From: Utricularia gibba
Taxonomy: Eukaryota > Streptophyta > Magnoliopsida > Lamiales > Lentibulariaceae
Direction of reading: 5' to 3'
Length of the DNA stretch: 27,154 bases
Assembly: GCA_002189035.1 (NCBI GenBank)
Contig: NEEC01000468.1
Coordinates: 1 to 27,154 of the forward strand
Part shown: positions 25,720 to 27,154 of the stretch, piece by piece
How the letters are laid out: each line of letters starts with the position of its first letter
How positions within the stretch are numbered: position 1 is the stretch's first letter
Translations under genes and position numbers: made by a program
The notes under the pieces: model-generated
The model's input: the letters and a program-made list of their open reading frames with translations, nothing else
The model's database searches: none
Told to the model about the DNA's origin: nothing

Positions 25720-25925
25720 CACGTGCACCGGATTTGTTAAAAATAAATATTTACGCATATCCTGAGTATACAACAGTGTTGGGATAAGTGATGCCACGAA
25801 ATTCATGATGTAACATGTGACTTTTTTCCATCTTGATCGCATATCCGATGAAGTTTGACACCATATGTTTTGGCTGTTGATTGATTCAATTAGTTGCTAT
25901 GATACTTCTGATTCTTGATGCACCA
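25720..25925 (+). repeat. Invariant core of the monomer (shown on the reference copy)
   Basis: Across all 51 copies I find no variant in this segment that is shared in an ordered way between copies. Differences here are scattered one- to four-base indels, plus one 12-base loss in unit 48. All of the A-type, B-type and right-domain diagnostic bases lie outside it. The segment contains the CACGTG hexamer, the palindrome TAAATATTTA, GTATAC and the two CGCATATCC words 84 bp apart. Uneven conservation of this kind can mark a protein-binding or nucleosome-positioning segment in a satellite, but it could also reflect where gene conversion last acted. The limits are approximate. Confidence 0.55.
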
Positions 25926-26080
25926 TTCCCATACACCATGTCTCTAGTGGCTATTTGATTCTTTTGCCGTGTATCCCATTTGCATCAATGTCGAGAACGA
26001 GAAGCACATTCTTAGACGCAGCCACCAAGGAAGGACACGGAAGACACTTTTCGTTGAGGTTGTTTTTAATATGTCCACAG
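25926..26080 (+). repeat. Variable segment of the monomer (shown on the reference copy)
   Basis: Most diagnostic differences between monomer types fall here: A or T in CCC[A/T]TACACC; CCA or TTG just before TTTGCATC; G or T in AAT[G/T]TCGAG; ATTATTAAAC or ATTCTTAGAC; three to five T in CACTTTTCG; and GGTTG or GGTTTG. The site before TTTGCATC is the most variable, with at least eight spellings in the window. Other type-specific marks lie in roughly the first 165 bp of the monomer (four or five A after TTATCGG, GTTTTCGAAG or GTTTTGGAAG, GGGATGCAG or GGGTGCAG). Confidence 0.6.
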
Positions 26081-27145
26081 TTATCGGAAAAACGTAACTC
26101 CATATGATATTACTTGGAGCACGAATAAAGCTTCCCAATGGTGTGCTATGAAGAGTAAGGCTCTACATGTTTTCGAAGAGGTGCTTCGTGGACCAGGATG
26201 TGCGACATAGTCATTTCATTGCGCATCACCATTCGGGATGCAGCCGAAAAATCACACGTGCACCGGATTTGTTAAAAATAAATATTTACGCATATCCTGA
26301 GTATACAACAGTGTTGGGATAAGTGATGCCACGAAATTCATGATGTAACATGTGACTTTTTTCCATCTTGATCGCATATCCGATGAAGTTTGACACCATA
26401 TGTTTGGCTGTTGATTGATTCAATTAGTTGCTATGATACTTCTGATTCTTGATGCACCATTCCCATACACCATGTCTCTAGTGGCTATTTGATTCTTTTG
26501 CCGTGTATCCCATTTGCATCAATGTCGAGAACGAGAAGCACATTCTTAGACGCAGCCACCAAGGAAGGACACGGAAGACACTTTTCGTTGAGGTTGTTTT
26601 TAATATGTCCACAGTTATCGGAAAAACGTAACTCCATATGATATTACTTGGAGCACGAATAAAGCTTCCCAATGGTGTGCTATGAAGAAAGGCTCTACAT
26701 GTTTTCGAAGAGGTGCTTCGTGGACCAGGATGTGCGACATAGTCATTTCATTGCGCATCACCATTCGGGATGCAGCCGAAAAATCACACGTGCACCGGAT
26801 TTGTTAAAAATAAATATTTACGCATATCCTGAGTATACAACAGTGTTGGATAAGTGATGCCACGAAATTCATGATGTAACATGTGACTTTTTTCCATCTT
26901 GATCGCATATCCGATGAAGTTTGACACCATATGTTTTGGCTGTTGATTGATTCAATTAGTTGCTATGATACTTCTGATTCTTGATGCACCATTCCCATAC
27001 ACCATGTCTCTAGTGGCTATTTGATTCTTTTGCCGTGTATCCCATTTGCATCAATGTCGAGAACGAGAAGCACATTCTTAACGCAGCCACCAAGGAAGGA
27101 CACGGAAGACACTTTTCGTTGAGGTTGTTTTTAATATGTCCACAG

Positions 27146-27154
27146 TTATCGGAA
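27146..27154 (+). repeat. First nine bases of a 52nd monomer
   Basis: TTATCGGAA is the same phase at which the window begins, so the array continues beyond the right edge and, by the same reasoning, beyond the left edge. Confidence 0.85.

Larger units (their letters stand above)
25546..26080 (+). repeat. Reference monomer (unit 49), 535 bp with no visible defect
   Basis: This is the one copy in the right domain that needs no indel to match the consensus, so I use it as the reference. Hand counts give 107 C and 112 G (41% GC) and 21 CpG dinucleotides, about 0.94 of expectation. Landmarks are a HindIII word AAGCTT at 25593-25598, a CACGTG hexamer at 25720-25725, the perfect palindrome TAAATATTTA at 25744-25753, and CGCATATCC twice, at 25754 and 25838. 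TTTCGTTG lies at 26049-26056. I see no tandem subunits inside the monomer. The length is close to three times 178 bp, but the three thirds do not resemble each other. Confidence 0.9.
19718..27145 (+). repeat. Right array domain: homogenised monomers (units 38-51)
   Basis: All fourteen copies share CCCATACACC, the CCA-TTTGCATCAATGTC form (one base short in unit 38), CACTTTTCG and GGTTGTTTTT. They also share a base pair of changes found nowhere in units 1-37, giving ATTCTTAGAC (reduced to ATTCTTAACG in units 38 and 51). There is no A/B alternation. When each copy is reconciled with the 535 bp consensus, deletions alone account for every length: losses of 11, 2, 3, 6, 3, 1, 10, 2, 2, 4, 13, 0, 1 and 4 bases in units 38 to 51. 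I find no substitution or insertion. This fits a recent local amplification of a single monomer type, overlaid with deletions that may be biological or technical. Confidence 0.85.
1..27154 (+). repeat. Satellite array, 51 complete copies of a ~535 bp monomer, head to tail
   Basis: The same unit repeats without a break from the first base to the last. Taking TTATCGG as the arbitrary unit start, copies begin at 1, 534, 1067, 1601, 2133, 2668, 3203, 3740, 4273, 4805, 5339, 5873, 6407, 6943, 7479, 8009, 8543, 9075, 9607, 10136, 10669, 11201, 11736, 12266, 12799, 13328, 13854, 14385, 14918, 15451, 15986, 16519, 17049, 17583, 18119, 18654, 19185, 19718, 20242, 20775, 21307, 21836, 22368, 22902, 23427, 23960, 24493, 25024, 25546, 26081, 26615 and 27146. 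Every copy is in the same orientation and copies are nearly identical over their whole length. Length differences are explained by small indels against a 535 bp consensus. I see no internal subrepeat, no transposon ends and no RNA gene. An array this long and homogeneous is typical of eukaryotic heterochromatin. I do not recognise the family. Confidence 0.98.

Noticed and set aside
25724-25733. TGCACCGGAT, a 10-base match to the internal part of plant 5S rRNA, which could suggest a 5S-derived repeat.
   Set aside because: The match does not extend either way and no other part of a 5S gene or its promoter boxes is present.
25546-26080. Satellite-encoded hammerhead ribozyme.
   Set aside because: I do not find the CTGANGA and GAAA core elements in a workable arrangement on either strand; the CTGATTC and CTGAGTA words do not fit.
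25546-26080. Pol III A and B boxes (SINE- or tRNA-derived monomer), suggested by words such as CTAGTGGC and TTCGAAG.
   Set aside because: Neither matches the box consensus well, and their order and spacing do not fit an internal promoter.
25944-26138. A 64-codon minus-strand open frame found intact in many copies, for example at 3066-3260, 17982-18176, 20638-20832, 22765-22959 and 26478-26672.
   Set aside because: It recurs only because the DNA recurs. In other copies single-base indels shift or break it with no sign of frame preservation. The product resembles nothing I know, and a frame of this length is expected by chance in a 535 bp unit.
1-27154. CRISPR array.
   Set aside because: The repeated unit is about 535 bp with no alternation of short repeats and unique spacers.
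1-27154. Tandem LTR retrotransposon or transposon remnants as the origin of the array.
   Set aside because: I see no terminal inverted repeats, no LTR ends with a primer-binding site or polypurine tract, no target-site duplications and no protein domain.

Overview
The whole window is one uninterrupted satellite DNA array. I count 51 complete head-to-tail copies of a monomer of about 535 bp (observed 522-537 bp, mean about 532), plus the first 9 bases of a 52nd. All copies lie in the same orientation. There is no unique flanking sequence, no inserted mobile element, no inversion and no credible gene. The array makes this almost certainly eukaryotic nuclear heterochromatin (centromeric, pericentromeric, subtelomeric or a knob-like block). 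I do not recognise the monomer as a named family and cannot place the species. GC is about 41% in the reference copy by hand count. CpG is not depleted (21 seen, about 22 expected), which argues weakly against a heavily methylated vertebrate genome; plant, invertebrate or other eukaryote all remain possible.

Layout. Bases 1-19717 (units 1-37) form a heterogeneous domain in which several monomer variants recur in a fixed order. An 'A' variant is followed by a 'B' variant and then by one to three ordinary copies, giving a higher-order repeat of usually four monomers (about 2.13 kb) with three- and five-monomer versions. Bases 19718-27145 (units 38-51) form a homogeneous domain with its own diagnostic bases and no A/B alternation. 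The switch falls between about 19650 and 20180.

Within the monomer, a segment of about 200 bp (25720-25925 in the reference copy) carries no variant shared between copies. The shared variants cluster in the next 155 bp or so and in the first 165 bp. Units 38-51 differ from their consensus by deletions only, with no substitution or insertion that I can find. In the left domain many one- to three-base losses sit at bases where monomer types differ. Both patterns suggest that part of the small-indel variation comes from long-read consensus error, although the A/B variants recur in order and look heritable.

There are no genes to work together. Open frames of 60-143 codons recur because the same DNA recurs, and they change frame and end with each private indel. 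The points of interest are the array's organisation, its homogenisation history, the invariant core and the reliability of the assembly.
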